Positions 5,901 through 6,772 of a DNA stretch of 6,772 nucleotides are shown in pieces (position 1 is the first letter of the stretch; the number at the start of each line of letters is the position of its first letter). The notes below the pieces were generated by a model. The model was given only the letters and a program-made list of their open reading frames with translations. It had not been told where the DNA came from and did not search any database. This DNA comes from Candidatus Heimdallarchaeota archaeon. Its GTDB lineage: Archaea; Asgardarchaeota; Heimdallarchaeia; Heimdallarchaeales; Heimdallarchaeaceae. Where the stretch lies: positions 1 to 6,772 of the forward strand of contig JAEOTK010000230.1 of the NCBI GenBank assembly GCA_016839875.1, in the 5' to 3' direction. The position numbers and the translations under genes were made by a program.

Positions 5901-6604
5901 CCGCGTCTATCTTCCTCAATTTTGATTAAATCAGTATCCTGAGCAATAAGATTTATTCTAGCTCCTAAATCTCCTCTCCATACTCTAATTCTTCCTGCTA
6001 GCTCTGTTAAAGATAATCTATTATCTGGTTTTCCTATCAATATTTTGAATATGTTTCTGATAATAACTCTATCTTCGTAGTTCAAGACAATATCATCGAT
6101 TATCTCGTTAAATTGATAAAATGCTTCATTTATCTCTTCAACGTGCTTTTTTCGAGCTTCATTTATAATTCTAATTTCTTCCAATTTCATTCTTACATTA
6201 TCTCTTATTTCTCTGATGTCCTTGGAAATTTGCTTTATTATTTTCTTCTGTTTAGTTTCGGTTTGAGGTAATTCTCCTATTACTTTAGCTGATGGAACAT
6301 ATTTGACATCAAAGGTGTTTTGAGCAACATCAATAATTAATGAAAACGCATTGTTGAGGCTAGCATATGTTCTCTGAGGACCCTTATCACTATCCCTTTT
6401 TTCGAGAGATATCAAACCTAGTTTTTCTAGTTCGTTCAGGTATTCCTTAATTACTCTAGGCGAAACATCAAGAATTCTGGACATTTGAAAAGGATATAGG
6501 TCTTCTGCAGATAACAGCTCTAGAATTTTCCTTCTAGTTGTATTTGACAGGAAATCCAACAATTCAAACACATTGAATTCTTCTTCTTTTTTTGTATTAA
6601 ACAT
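5879..6604 (-). CDS. Winged-helix transcriptional regulator with coiled coil (ArsR-like N-terminus)
   Basis: The 241-residue product has an N-terminal winged-helix DNA-binding domain at about 12-85. Helix residues are FELLDFLSNTTRRKILELL, the recognition region is SPRVIKEYLNELEKLGLI, and the wing is KGPQRTYASL, as in ArsR-like and PadR-like archaeal regulators. Residues about 118-175 are highly charged and helical, probably a dimerising coiled coil. The last 65 residues (RVIIRNIFKILI, LTELAGRI, and IKIEEDRRGEIWYSI) look like a second winged helix; this is inference from the pattern. No cysteine or metal-binding cluster is present, so a metal sensor role is not supported. The ATG start has AGGTG 5 bases upstream (6614-6610). 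It follows an unrecognised gene by 30 bases, with a strong hairpin between them. Its targets cannot be told from the sequence. Confidence 0.8.
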   Translation of the reverse strand: MFNTKKEEEFNVFELLDFLSNTTRRKILELLSAEDLYPFQMSRILDVSPRVIKEYLNELEKLGLISLEKRDSDKGPQRTYASLNNAFSLIIDVAQNTFDVKYVPSAKVIGELPQTETKQKKIIKQISKDIREIRDNVRMKLEEIRIINEARKKHVEEINEAFYQFNEIIDDIVLNYEDRVIIRNIFKILIGKPDNRLSLTELAGRIRVWRGDLGARINLIAQDTDLIKIEEDRRGEIWYSI

Positions 6605-6621
6605 CTTTTCACCTTTATTAC

Positions 6622-6661
6622 GATAAGAATGGGATTACACAAATCCCATATCTTTCTTATC
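6622..6661 (-). promoter_or_regulatory. Long hairpin at the 3' end of the upstream gene, just before the regulator's ribosome binding site
   Basis: An 8-bp stem, ATGGGATT (6629-6636) with AATCCCAT (6642-6649), has a 5-base loop and is extended by GATAAGA (6622-6628) with TCTTATC (6655-6661) after a 5-base one-sided bulge, giving 15 pairs in all. In minus-strand mRNA it spans the stop codon of the partial gene and ends 7 bases before AGGTG of the regulator. No T-run follows, so termination is less likely than an RNA stability, coupling or operator role. Confidence 0.6.
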
Positions 6662-6772
6662 AAGCTCTTTTCGCATATCTTTTCCTACTGCTACTGCTCT
6701 TTCGTCTGTAGGTTTTGTTTGTTCTAGGGCTTCTAGAATTATCTTCTGAGTGACCTTACAAGCACATTTTTC
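6635..6772 (-). CDS. Unrecognised protein, C-terminal 45 residues (5' end outside window)
   Basis: A minus-strand frame is open to the right edge and ends in TAA at 6637-6635. The 45 visible residues begin EKCACKVTQKIILEALEQT and finish GKDMRKELDKKDMGFV. They contain a C-x-C pair near the edge and then charged, probably helical sequence, with codon use like the neighbouring genes. The C-x-C could belong to a metal site whose other ligands lie outside the window, but this is a guess and I do not recognise the family. The only in-frame ATG codons lie close to the end (residues 33 and 42), so the frame is best read as the tail of a longer gene. It lies 30 bases upstream of the regulator on the same strand and may be co-transcribed with it. 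Confidence 0.6.
   Translation of the reverse strand, partial: EKCACKVTQKIILEALEQTKPTDERAVAVGKDMRKELDKKDMGFV

Noticed and set aside
1..6772. Search for CRISPR arrays, insertion sequences, direct repeats and rRNA or tRNA genes
   Set aside because: No regularly spaced repeats, transposase frames, long terminal inverted repeats or structural RNA genes were seen; the window is mostly housekeeping genes.

Overview
The window is a stretch of low-GC archaeal chromosome. The archaeal assignment rests on L7Ae, S28e and L24e ribosomal proteins, an aIF5B-type IF-2, isopentenyl phosphate kinase, and TiaS, which is specific to archaea. Ribosome binding sites are of the AGGTG type, usually 5-7 bases before the start. 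The phylum cannot be fixed from the sequence alone; an Asgard-like or other mesophilic low-GC lineage is only a guess.

Layout, plus strand: (1) the C-terminal end of mevalonate kinase overlapping isopentenyl phosphate kinase by 8 bases, together two phosphorylation steps of archaeal isoprenoid (lipid) precursor synthesis; (2) a ribosomal protein unit L7Ae-S28e-L24e with tight spacing; (3) nucleoside diphosphate kinase; (4) translation initiation factor aIF5B. The order L7Ae-S28e-L24e-NDK-IF2 is a familiar archaeal cluster, here probably split by terminators after L24e and NDK. Minus strand, converging on IF-2: the 3' end of an unrecognised gene entering from the right edge, a winged-helix regulator, and tiaS, which makes agmatidine in tRNA-Ile2 so that AUA codons (common here) can be read.

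The most notable signal is not protein-coding. The 5' leader of the L7Ae gene (1102-1136) can fold into a kink-turn closely resembling the U4 snRNA k-turn: a C-stem, an unpaired AAU-containing bulge, tandem GA/GA, and a GC-rich upper stem. Its 3' strand contains the GAGGTG ribosome binding site of the ATG at 1143. L7Ae is itself the archaeal k-turn-binding protein, so the arrangement predicts that L7Ae represses its own translation. It also argues that the true L7Ae start is 1143 rather than the upstream TTG or ATG.

A second pattern is that short perfect inverted repeats straddle or closely follow the stop codon at most transcription-unit ends (ipk, L24e, ndk, IF-2, the regulator, and the partial gene at the right edge). 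The three 7-8 bp examples are the persuasive ones. The one at 6622-6661 extends to 15 paired positions, lies just before the regulator's ribosome binding site, and lacks a T-tract, so it may be regulatory rather than a terminator. No mobile element, CRISPR array, tRNA or rRNA gene was seen.
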